Below are positions 43,044 to 50,971 of a stretch of DNA of 64,000 nt, piece after piece (within the stretch, counting starts at the first letter, position 1; every line of letters begins with the position of its first letter). The position numbers were made by a program, and so were the translations under genes. The stretch spans positions 1 to 64,000 of the forward strand of contig NZ_LMAH01000005.1 in assembly GCF_001507335.1 (NCBI RefSeq), in the 5' to 3' direction. The notes below the pieces were generated by a model, which saw nothing but the letters and a program-made list of their open reading frames with translations, made no database searches and was not told the DNA's origin. This stretch comes from Chryseobacterium sp. JAH. Its GTDB lineage: Bacteria > Bacteroidota > Bacteroidia > Flavobacteriales > Weeksellaceae.

Positions 43044-45938
43044 ATGAAGAAATCGATAGTAGCTTTAGGTATTTTGTTTAGTACCACAGGTTTTATTTTC
43101 GCTCAGGAAAAAGATAGTTTATCAAATCCTATAAACAAAACAAAGGATATTGAGGAAGTAGTCGTTATCGCTTATGGTACGCAAAAAAAAGGTGAGGTTA
43201 CTGGTTCTGTAGGAAAAGTGAATGTGGCAAGTTTTAAAGATCGTCCCATTGCGCGAGTTGACCAGGCATTAACCGGTCAGATTGCAGGTGTTAAAACGCG
43301 TGCTACTTCAGGAAAACCGGGAGAGCCATTGGAAATCAGAGTACGTGGTTCAGCTTCTATATCCGCAAGCAATTCTCCTCTTTATGTAGTAGACGGAATG
43401 GTGGTGGATGATATGGCCAACGTTTCTCCGGATGATGTGCAATCGATTGAAGTCTTAAAAGATGCCGCTTCAACGGCCATGTACGGATCAAGAGGATCTA
43501 ATGGAATTGTTATTATAACGACAAAAAAAGGAGCATCAGGAAAACCGTCATTTTCATTTTCTCAATATTACGGTGTTCAAACCATCGAGAAAAAGCTCGA
43601 TATCATGACCAGTGCAGAGTGGATTGATTATGCAACCGAGTCAATAAATAAAAGATGGGTTGCGTTGGCTCCCGGTAATTCAGCATCAGACAGTTACGCT
43701 GTTAGAGCCAATTATTTTAATTTAGCAAATACAACCAATTACAATTTGGCTAATGTTCAATATATGGTTGATCCTCGATGGGGAACCAATCAGGTGGCGA
43801 ACATCGATTGGCAAGATGCTTTCTACCGTCCGGCTGCTATTCAAAATTATCAGTTATCAGTACGAGGCGGAAGTCCGAATGTAAAATATGCAATTTCGGC
43901 CGCGTATTTTGATCAGGAAGGTATGGCGTTGAATACGGGTTTTAACAGATTTAATTTAAGTGCGGTTATTGATGTAAATATTTCTGATAAATGGAAAGCT
44001 GGAATTGCGCTACGACCAAGTTACTCACAAAGCTATGGAGCTGCAGTGGACGGAAAAGACAATGAAGCTCACAAAATGCTTTCAATGGTTCCTGTGGCAG
44101 AATTATCGGCTGGTCTTTATACCAATTTTTGGAAAAATGACAGGTATCGATGGGCGAGTTCTTCACAAAGCCCAATAGGTGTTTTAGAAAACACAACGAA
44201 TGATACCAACGAATTCAGACTATTGTCTAGTATGTACATGTCGTATGATATTTTACCTGAATTGAATTTTAAAATTTCCGGAGGTGCTACCAATAATTTT
44301 AACATCAATACCGGTTATATTCCAACCTTTAATTTAATTACCAATATTCCGGGACAGGTAAGTATTGCCAGTAGAAGAACAGTTAATTATAGCCGATATT
44401 TAGGAGAGGCTTTACTTAATTATAAAAAGACTTTTGGAAGTCATAGTATTGCTGCTCTTGCAGGTTATAGTGCAGAAAATTATAGAACGACAAGTCAGTA
44501 TAACCGAAACAAAGGTTTTCCTAATGATGATTTGAAAACATTTAATTTCACTCAGTCTGCATCGGTACTAAATTCAGAATATACAGCTTCAGAACGAATG
44601 CTGATCTCATTATTTGGCCGTATAAACTATGACTACCAAAAGAAATATATGTTATTTGCAAGTATACGAAGAGACGGCTCTTCCAGATTTGGATGGGATA
44701 ATCTTTATGGAACGTTTGCAGCATTTGGTGGTGCATGGAAAATGGATCAAGAAGAATTTTTAAAGGATAAAACCTGGCTAAGCAACTTAAAACTAAGATA
44801 CAGCTGGGGTGAAAACGGAAACGAGAACATCGGAGATTACCGAGCTTTTGGAACATTAGCCGGAGGTAATTATTCTTTTGGCGGAGGATTGTCAAACGGT
44901 TTAATACCTAATACGATTAGCAATCCCAATTTAACCTGGGAGAAAACACAGTCTTCAGATTTTGGTATTGAACTGGGCTTGTTTAATAGGATTGATCTTA
45001 CAGCAGATTATTATATCAAAAAAACCAATGATCTTCTTTTACAGCAGCCAATTCCTTATGCGTCAGGGTATAATATCATGTGGAAGAATGTTGGTTCGGT
45101 TCAGAATAAAGGTTTGGAATTCGATCTTAGTACAAAAAATTTAACGGGAGCTTTTAAATGGAATACCTCGGCGAATATTGCATTCAATAATAATAAAGTT
45201 TTGCAGTTGGGAAGTGATAATGCACCTATCTATACAGGTTTTAGCAGCAGTACTAATATTATTAAAGTAGGAGAGGAGCTCAATTCATTTTATTTATATG
45301 AAGCGATAGGTGTTTTGTCAACAGCAGATATTAACAATACGGGTGTTGCGAAAACAAATGGAGCTATTGCTGGAGACGTTAAATATAAAGATGTAAATGG
45401 AGATGGTAAAATCACAGAAGATGACCGTCATATTATAGGAAGTCCGACTCCTGATTATTACTGGGGCTTTACCAATACATTCTCTTACAAAGGATTTGAC
45501 CTCTCGGTATTTTTCCAGGGTCAAAAGGGAGGATATAGTTATGCCTTACTTGGACGTGCCATTGATCGCACCGGAATGGGAACTACAACGAATGTAATGG
45601 GTAACTGGGCAAATCGCTGGCGTTCTGATGCTGATCCAGGAGACGGAAAAACCCCAAGGTTAGACGGTACCACAGGAAGTCTTCTTGATACAAGATGGCT
45701 ATATGATGCCACTTACATTCAGCTTAAAAATATTACATTAGGATATAATTTTGAGCAGGAATTAGTCAGTAAATTAAAAATTTCCAATTTGAGAGTGTAT
45801 GTCAGTTTAGAAAATGTCTGGCGAAAAGACCATTATTATGGTGGCTACAACCCAGAATCTGTGCAGTCAGACGGTACCGATTACGGAGCATATCCTAACG
45901 CAAAGGTTTATATGATGGGCTTAAACTTTAACTTCTAA
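43044..45938 (+). CDS. SusC/RagA-family TonB-dependent outer-membrane transporter
   Basis: The 964-residue protein has a signal peptide and a TonB-box-like segment (IEEVVVIAYGTQKKGEVTGS). The plug domain follows (VDQALTGQIAGVKTRATSGK, IRVRGSASISASNSPLYVVD, IEVLKDAASTAMYGSRGSNG) and then a long beta-barrel ending in aromatic NFNF. It lacks the N-terminal carboxypeptidase-like domain and any STN signalling domain. With the SusD partner it takes up a glycan or peptide across the outer membrane. No glycosidase or sigma/anti-sigma genes are next to it, so substrate and regulation are open. Confidence 0.95.
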   Translation: MKKSIVALGILFSTTGFIFAQEKDSLSNPINKTKDIEEVVVIAYGTQKKGEVTGSVGKVNVASFKDRPIARVDQALTGQIAGVKTRATSGKPGEPLEIRVRGSASISASNSPLYVVDGMVVDDMANVSPDDVQSIEVLKDAASTAMYGSRGSNGIVIITTKKGASGKPSFSFSQYYGVQTIEKKLDIMTSAEWIDYATESINKRWVALAPGNSASDSYAVRANYFNLANTTNYNLANVQYMVDPRWGTNQVANIDWQDAFYRPAAIQNYQLSVRGGSPNVKYAISAAYFDQEGMALNTGFNRFNLSAVIDVNISDKWKAGIALRPSYSQSYGAAVDGKDNEAHKMLSMVPVAELSAGLYTNFWKNDRYRWASSSQSPIGVLENTTNDTNEFRLLSSMYMSYDILPELNFKISGGATNNFNINTGYIPTFNLITNIPGQVSIASRRTVNYSRYLGEALLNYKKTFGSHSIAALAGYSAENYRTTSQYNRNKGFPNDDLKTFNFTQSASVLNSEYTASERMLISLFGRINYDYQKKYMLFASIRRDGSSRFGWDNLYGTFAAFGGAWKMDQEEFLKDKTWLSNLKLRYSWGENGNENIGDYRAFGTLAGGNYSFGGGLSNGLIPNTISNPNLTWEKTQSSDFGIELGLFNRIDLTADYYIKKTNDLLLQQPIPYASGYNIMWKNVGSVQNKGLEFDLSTKNLTGAFKWNTSANIAFNNNKVLQLGSDNAPIYTGFSSSTNIIKVGEELNSFYLYEAIGVLSTADINNTGVAKTNGAIAGDVKYKDVNGDGKITEDDRHIIGSPTPDYYWGFTNTFSYKGFDLSVFFQGQKGGYSYALLGRAIDRTGMGTTTNVMGNWANRWRSDADPGDGKTPRLDGTTGSLLDTRWLYDATYIQLKNITLGYNFEQELVSKLKISNLRVYVSLENVWRKDHYYGGYNPESVQSDGTDYGAYPNAKVYMMGLNFNF

Positions 45939-45950
45939 ATTTAATAAAAA

Positions 45951-47480
45951 ATGAAAATCAATAAAATAAATACATCCCTTTTGCAAATGAAGTCTCTAAC
46001 TAAAGCATTGATTTGTGGAACCATGATGTTGGGAATGCTCAGCTGCGAAGATGATTTGATGCTGGAGCCTGAAAATAATATTACCCAAAACTCTTTTTAC
46101 ACAACCGAATTGCAAATACAGCAGGCTTTGTCAGGAGTATATTCTGCAATGGTGAATGCTTCATCAAGAGGCGGTTATGATGTTAATTTTTATTTGTTAG
46201 CATCAGAAGTTCGATCTAATAATTTTAACGCAATTTCTCAAAACGGGAACAGAGATTATTATGCAATCAATCGTTTTCAGGATACGTCTTCTACCGAAGA
46301 AATGGAGATTCTTTGGGAAGATGCCTATCAGCAGATTTCTTATGCCAATATGCTTTTATCAAGAATAGATGCAGTTCCCTTTTCCGACCCGGCGATGAGA
46401 GAGCAATACCGATCTGAAGCCCGCTTCCTAAGATCATATGCGTATTTTGAATTGATGCGCAGTTTCGGCAAAGTTCCGTTAATCGATCATCCGGTAAGTC
46501 CGGAAGAAGCAGCTGCTATACCAAGAACTGATTTGGCAACGCTTTACAATTTCATCACTTCAGAAATTGAGGCATCCATAGCTGGATTGAAAGATGTCTA
46601 CAATGCAGCAAATAAAGGAAGGATAACAAAATCAGCAGCTCATGCCATGTTAGGCAGAATCTATCTTACAGGTTCCGGTTTTCCGCTCAACAACAGTTCG
46701 TATGCAGCAAAAGCAAAAGACCATCTGTTTGCAGTCATTCAGGGAGAAGGTCAGTTTGTGACCTTTGCGCCTAATTATGCAGATTTATTTAAAAGTGCCA
46801 ACGATAACAAATACCATATTTTTGAAATTCAGCATATCAGTGGCGGTTTGTCTCAGGGTTCTTATTTGCCAAGTTATGTTTCACCAAACTTTGGGAGTGC
46901 TGATCCTTATTATAATCCGCAAGGCAGTTTATATAGCTCAGCCGAATTGGGAGTTTCGCAGTCTTTGATTGATACTTACGAGCCTGGAGACCTAAGACTT
47001 CCATTAACGATTAAGACAAGTTTTATTGCAACAAACGGACAACCTGATCAAGCTAAATTTTTTGTGAAATTTCGTGAAAAAGGAATTGTTTTGACCAACC
47101 GTTACGACTGGCCCATTAACTTCCCGGTTATAAGATATGAAGATGTTCTTCTGATGTATGCTGAGGTTTTAAATAATCAAGGAGCTACAAGTACTGCGGT
47201 TCCGTATTTAAACAGAATCCGTCAGAGAGCTGGTCTTACGCCTGTTTCTGCTTCGATATCAGCTGCTGATTTCACTACGGCACTACGCAAAGAAAGAAGA
47301 GTGGAATTTGCCGGTGAAGGTGTGTATTGGCATGATTTAGTTCGTTGGAATACAGGTGTGACAGTGATCAATCAGGCTGCCGCAGCTTTAAACTATAATT
47401 TTACCATTACAACAAACGATTATCTGTATCAGGTACCACTATCTCAAATTCAGGTGGCAGGATATGATCAGAATCCTTAA
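45951..47480 (+). CDS. SusD/RagB-family surface nutrient-binding lipoprotein
   Basis: The 509-residue protein begins with a lipoprotein signal (ICGTMMLGMLSC-ED) and shows the SusD-like helical repeats (QIQQALSGVYSAMVNASSRG, EARFLRSYAYFELMRSFGKV, ITKSAAHAMLGRIYLTG). The C-terminal region is typical (VIRYEDVLLMYAEVLNNQGA, LRKERRVEFAGEGVYWHDLV, ending GYDQNP). It caps the SusC barrel and captures ligand. It follows susC by 12 nt. Confidence 0.95.
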   Translation: MKINKINTSLLQMKSLTKALICGTMMLGMLSCEDDLMLEPENNITQNSFYTTELQIQQALSGVYSAMVNASSRGGYDVNFYLLASEVRSNNFNAISQNGNRDYYAINRFQDTSSTEEMEILWEDAYQQISYANMLLSRIDAVPFSDPAMREQYRSEARFLRSYAYFELMRSFGKVPLIDHPVSPEEAAAIPRTDLATLYNFITSEIEASIAGLKDVYNAANKGRITKSAAHAMLGRIYLTGSGFPLNNSSYAAKAKDHLFAVIQGEGQFVTFAPNYADLFKSANDNKYHIFEIQHISGGLSQGSYLPSYVSPNFGSADPYYNPQGSLYSSAELGVSQSLIDTYEPGDLRLPLTIKTSFIATNGQPDQAKFFVKFREKGIVLTNRYDWPINFPVIRYEDVLLMYAEVLNNQGATSTAVPYLNRIRQRAGLTPVSASISAADFTTALRKERRVEFAGEGVYWHDLVRWNTGVTVINQAAAALNYNFTITTNDYLYQVPLSQIQVAGYDQNP

Positions 47481-47502
47481 ATAATTTTTAAATTTAAATA
47501 TG

Positions 47503-47532
47503 AAAACCGTAAGCATATGTTTACGGTTTTTT
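47503..47532 (+). terminator. Terminator of the susCD operon
   Basis: AAAACCGTAA pairs with TTACGGTTTT around GCATATGT, followed by TT. Confidence 0.75.
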
Positions 47533-47592
47533 GTATAACTCAATCATTCTAAATTGATTAGCTTTGTGTAAATAACCAAAAAACAAATTAAA

Positions 47593-48096
47593 ATGAAAAA
47601 TCTAAAGGTTCTATTCAGTAGTGTTTTTTTTATGGTCAGTATTTTCTGCTATTCTCAAAACGACGAAAAGGCAATTCAGGCCCAGGTTTCACAAATGGTT
47701 TCCGATTGGAATACCCATGAATTTAAAAATATGGATTCTTATATGACCGATGATGTAGAATGGGTCAACATCGTCGGAATGTGGTGGAAAGGAAGAAATG
47801 AAGTGAAAGCTGCCCATCAGGGGAATTTTGATGCATTCTTTAAAGGTGTTCCGTTTACTCAGAAGAGTTTAAAAATCCGTTTTCTGACCAAGGATGTGGC
47901 TGTTGCGATATTGATCTCCGGTGTTGGAGAATTCTTTCCGCCTGACGGTATCGACCACGGAAATAACAGAATGCCTGCAAGTGACGATATTCTGACTTTA
48001 GTCTTTGTTAAAAAGAATGGAAAGTGGCTCATCTCATCCGGACAGAACACCGTAGTTGACGCCCGTGCTGCGGGAAATAATCCTTCAAAAAAATAA
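47593..48096 (+). CDS. Secreted SnoaL-like (SgcJ/EcaC, DUF4440-type) protein
   Basis: This 167-residue protein has a signal peptide (VLFSSVFFMVSIFCYSQ) and a single alpha+beta domain of the nuclear-transport-factor-2 type: IQAQVSQMVSDWNTHEFKNM, YMTDDVEWVNIVGMWWKGR and a closing strand FVKKNGKWLISSGQNTV. The family includes periplasmic proteins of unknown activity. A cupin lipoprotein gene follows 88 nt later in the same direction. Enzymatic role not predictable. Confidence 0.8.
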   Translation: MKNLKVLFSSVFFMVSIFCYSQNDEKAIQAQVSQMVSDWNTHEFKNMDSYMTDDVEWVNIVGMWWKGRNEVKAAHQGNFDAFFKGVPFTQKSLKIRFLTKDVAVAILISGVGEFFPPDGIDHGNNRMPASDDILTLVFVKKNGKWLISSGQNTVVDARAAGNNPSKK

Positions 48097-48184
48097 TATC
48101 TTCAATCTTATTTAATTCAATTCTTAATCTCCTTTAAATAAGAAATAGTTAAATTGTATACTCAAACCCTATCAAAAAATTAGA

Positions 48185-48676
48185 ATGAAGAAAGCGAGTG
48201 CAGCAATTATAGGAATTGTAAGTTTCATTATGTTTTCCTGTAATGAGAAGAATGACAAGAAACCAGAGACAAAAAAGTCAGGAAAAGAAGCAATGCTGTT
48301 TTCAAAAGGAGACAAAGTTCCGAACAACAAATTTGTAGGAAATGTTTATCAGGCAATTTTAAGCGATGAAGGAACACGCGTAAGTAATGTGACTTTTGAG
48401 GCTAAGGGACGTACAAATTGGCATAATCATCCGGGCGGACAAACACTTTTGGTGACCGATGGAGTAGGATATCATCAGGAAGAAGGAAAACCTGTTCAGA
48501 AAATTAAAAAAGGAGATGTCATAAAAGTGGGTAAAAATATCAAACACTGGCATGGTGGAAGCGAAAATCAGTCGATGACGCATATTGCGGTGAGCATTGA
48601 TCATGAGAAAAATCCGTCACAATGGTTTGAGCCAGTTACAGACGAACAGTTTACCAAAGAAATCTCTAAAAAATAG
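48185..48676 (+). CDS. Cupin-domain lipoprotein
   Basis: The 163-residue protein starts with a lipoprotein signal (IGIVSFIMFSC-NEK). A single-domain cupin follows: FEAKGRTNWHNHPGGQTLLV gives motif 1 (H-x-H...), and VIKVGKNIKHWHGGSENQSM gives motif 2. The metal-binding histidines are present. It resembles cupins fused to or paired with carboxymuconolactone decarboxylases and quercetinase-like proteins. Likely on the periplasmic side of a membrane. Substrate unknown. Confidence 0.85.
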   Translation: MKKASAAIIGIVSFIMFSCNEKNDKKPETKKSGKEAMLFSKGDKVPNNKFVGNVYQAILSDEGTRVSNVTFEAKGRTNWHNHPGGQTLLVTDGVGYHQEEGKPVQKIKKGDVIKVGKNIKHWHGGSENQSMTHIAVSIDHEKNPSQWFEPVTDEQFTKEISKK

Positions 48677-48699
48677 ATTGAATATTTACCGATATAAAC

Positions 48700-48732
48700 G
48701 ACTGCGCCCAAGCTAAAAGCTTGGGCGCAGTC
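48700..48732. terminator. Perfect hairpin between convergent genes
   Basis: GACTGCGCCCAAGC and GCTTGGGCGCAGTC form a 14-bp stem around TAAAA. There is no T run, so it may stop transcription only weakly or protect transcript ends. Confidence 0.6.
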
Positions 48733-48743
48733 TATTGCAAAAT

Positions 48744-49142
48744 TTAATTCTTCTTAAACATAATCTCGTCCAGTCGGGTCTGGTTGAGATAGATCTGCTG
48801 AAATTCAATCGGCATGTACTGATACAGGAGATTCCATTGTTGGCTGTCAGTATGCTTTTTAAGGCTACCAAATGACCTGATAAATAGATTTTCAATGATG
48901 TGTTTCACATTAAAAGTTCCATTTTTATACAGCCATTCCATCATTTTGATGTTTCTGTTGACGATGTTGATTTTAGATTCCTGTAAAAGAACTTTTAAGT
49001 AATCAACCGTCGACTGAATAATGGCCGGAAAGTTATTTTGTGCAGAAAGCTGCGAAATTTCGTTCTGAATTGATGGATAAAATATTTTCAAATGCTCGAT
49101 TGCCTGAGTTTCATTAATAGTATCCGCTTCAAAATTCTTCAT
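48744..49142 (-). CDS. Small cytoplasmic protein (DUF7674-like)
   Basis: I start at the ATG at 49142 (132 residues, MKNFEADTINETQAIEHLKI); an in-frame Met eight codons upstream is less well placed. The protein is helical, with FPAIIQSTVDYLKVLLQESK, MMEWLYKNGTFNVKHIIENL and SQQWNLLYQYMPIEFQQIYL. It resembles the DUF7674 group of Bacteroidota proteins. No catalytic residues stand out. It converges on the cupin gene. Confidence 0.65.
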   Translation of the reverse strand: MKNFEADTINETQAIEHLKIFYPSIQNEISQLSAQNNFPAIIQSTVDYLKVLLQESKINIVNRNIKMMEWLYKNGTFNVKHIIENLFIRSFGSLKKHTDSQQWNLLYQYMPIEFQQIYLNQTRLDEIMFKKN

Positions 49143-49193
49143 TGTTAAAATATTTTTTTTGAACATTCTATGAGTAACTAAAAGTGTACCAAT

Positions 49194-49325
49194 TTAGAGA
49201 AACGCAGCTAAAATAAAAACTGCAATAATTATGGCGATATGGGTAGCGAGGATTTCCGCATTATGCTTAGCAGTCGATGTTTTCAAGTTTTTCCAATCGG
49301 ATATTTTTCTGATTCTTGTTTTCAT
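49194..49325 (-). CDS. Small membrane protein, 43 residues
   Basis: A 43-codon frame: a basic N-terminus (MKTRIRKISDWKNLKTSTAK) and one hydrophobic helix (ATHIAIIIAVFILAAFL) to the end. Positive residues at the N-terminus suggest N-in topology. It is located between two larger genes in what would otherwise be an empty 600-bp gap. No family recognised. Confidence 0.5.
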   Translation of the reverse strand: MKTRIRKISDWKNLKTSTAKHNAEILATHIAIIIAVFILAAFL

Positions 49326-49397
49326 AAATTTAAAATTTAGGTTCATTTTGTAATAAGATGTGCGAATTATGTAATGAAAGTTGTGTTCATAACTTTT

Positions 49398-49544
49398 TTA
49401 GATAGGTCTGAAATAAACCCATACAGCAAGAGCTACAACAGCCAATATGAGAAGGAAATAAGATTTTAGCCATTTTGGAGTTTTTGGTCCTCTGCTTTTC
49501 AATCTTCTGAGGGTGTCGATTCTATTTAAAGTTTTTAAATCCAT
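49398..49544 (-). CDS. Small membrane protein, 48 residues
   Basis: A 48-codon frame with basic N-terminus (MDLKTLNRIDTLRRLKSRGP) and one C-terminal hydrophobic helix (YFLLILAVVALAVWVYF). Same architecture as the 43-residue neighbour, same strand. Possibly a pair of small stress or envelope proteins. The stretch 49545-49737 upstream has no gene but includes the promoter region of the nucleoid-associated protein. Confidence 0.5.
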   Translation of the reverse strand: MDLKTLNRIDTLRRLKSRGPKTPKWLKSYFLLILAVVALAVWVYFRPI

Positions 49545-49737
49545 TCTTGTAGGTTTTGAAAGTAGGATACCAATCATATTCCTTTTATGTGGTTTTTGTT
49601 TATGTTGCTGTAAATCAATATATTGAAGTGCGGAGGCAAGAATGGAATGATTTCAAAATGATACTGTTTTTATCAAAATGAAAGGTATTAGATTGTTTGA
49701 TTTAATTAATATATTTGCAGTCCACAAAAAATAAACG

Positions 49738-50751
49738 ATGTTTTCAAAAATTGCAGTACACAGAGTAGGAAATAAAATCAACGGAGAATCTCTTTTGCTT
49801 TCTCAGGAAGAACTTGAGCTGGACGAAGGAACCGCAGAATTATTGGAGAATTATTTTTTAGGTTCATTCAAAACCGAAGAGACATACCAGTTTTACAGTG
49901 ATTCTTATTTGGTCAATAATCCCGTATTTAGTTCTGTGTCAGAAATTTTTGAAGACAAAGCCAAATTCCTTTGGGAATCTGAAAATCTTGCCAAACATCT
50001 TTTTGAAGCTGCCGAAAATCCTAGAGTTCAAGGTGGTGAATTGTTTGTTGTTTATTTTGAAGACGACAGAGAAGGTGACGATAAAGTGGATAAAATCGGG
50101 ATCTTTAAAACCGAAAAAAGAGAATCTTTCCTAAAGATTTTCCCTAAAAATGAATCATTCGAAATAGATAAAGACCAGGGAATAAGCCTTTCAAAAATCG
50201 ATAAAGCAGCGTTGATTTACAACAGCAGTAAAGAAAGCGGTTACGTACTTTCTGTAGTTGATAATAACAAAAATGGCGACATGTATTACTGGTTTGAAGA
50301 TTTCCTTAAAGTGAAGCAGCGTGATGATGAATATTTTCACACACAAGAGGCGTTGATGGTTTATAAAGACTATATCATCAAACAGCTTCCGCAGGAATTT
50401 GAGGTTTCAAAGGCAGACCAGGCAGATTTTTTGAATCAGTCGATTAATTTCTTTAAAGAAAAAGAAGAATTTAAGCTGGATGATTTTGCAGCTGAGGTTT
50501 TGAAAGATGAGCATGTCATTGAAAGTTTTAATAATTATAAGACCGATTACGAACAGGAAATGCAAATCAATATTGCAGAAGAATTTCCTATCAGTGAAGC
50601 AGCGGTGAAAAAAACGCAGAGACATTTTAAAAGCATTATTAAATTAGATAAAAACTTCCATATTTACATTCACGGAGACCGGAAAATGCTGGAGCAGGGT
50701 CAGGATGAAAAAGGAAAATATTATATGCTTTACTTTGATAAAGAAGTTTAA
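49738..50751 (+). CDS. Nucleoid-associated protein (NdpA/YejK-like)
   Basis: The 337-residue protein matches the 37-kDa nucleoid-associated family: KIAVHRVGNKINGESLLLSQ at the N-terminus, FFVVYFEDD-type central strand (GGELFVVYFEDDREGDDKVD), IGIFKTEKRESFLKI, and KFHIYIHGDRKML-like C-terminus (NFHIYIHGDRKMLEQG). Members associate with DNA in the cytoplasm; in some defence contexts they are fused to nucleases, but nothing here indicates that. Confidence 0.85.
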   Translation: MFSKIAVHRVGNKINGESLLLSQEELELDEGTAELLENYFLGSFKTEETYQFYSDSYLVNNPVFSSVSEIFEDKAKFLWESENLAKHLFEAAENPRVQGGELFVVYFEDDREGDDKVDKIGIFKTEKRESFLKIFPKNESFEIDKDQGISLSKIDKAALIYNSSKESGYVLSVVDNNKNGDMYYWFEDFLKVKQRDDEYFHTQEALMVYKDYIIKQLPQEFEVSKADQADFLNQSINFFKEKEEFKLDDFAAEVLKDEHVIESFNNYKTDYEQEMQINIAEEFPISEAAVKKTQRHFKSIIKLDKNFHIYIHGDRKMLEQGQDEKGKYYMLYFDKEV

Positions 50752-50971
50752 AAAGATAGTAATTTAATGCTGTAAGATGCAGAGTATTATGCATATCGCA
50801 GAATTTTTTAGGTAAAATTAACTGTTATACTCTGATAATCAAATACTCATGTTAATTTAATACTAAAAAATAATAATTTTTATTAATAATCAGTACAAAT
50901 TTCAACTTGGGTACCATAAAGTGTTTATCAGGAAGTAAAAATGTTTAACTTTGATTCTTTAAGTGTTATTT

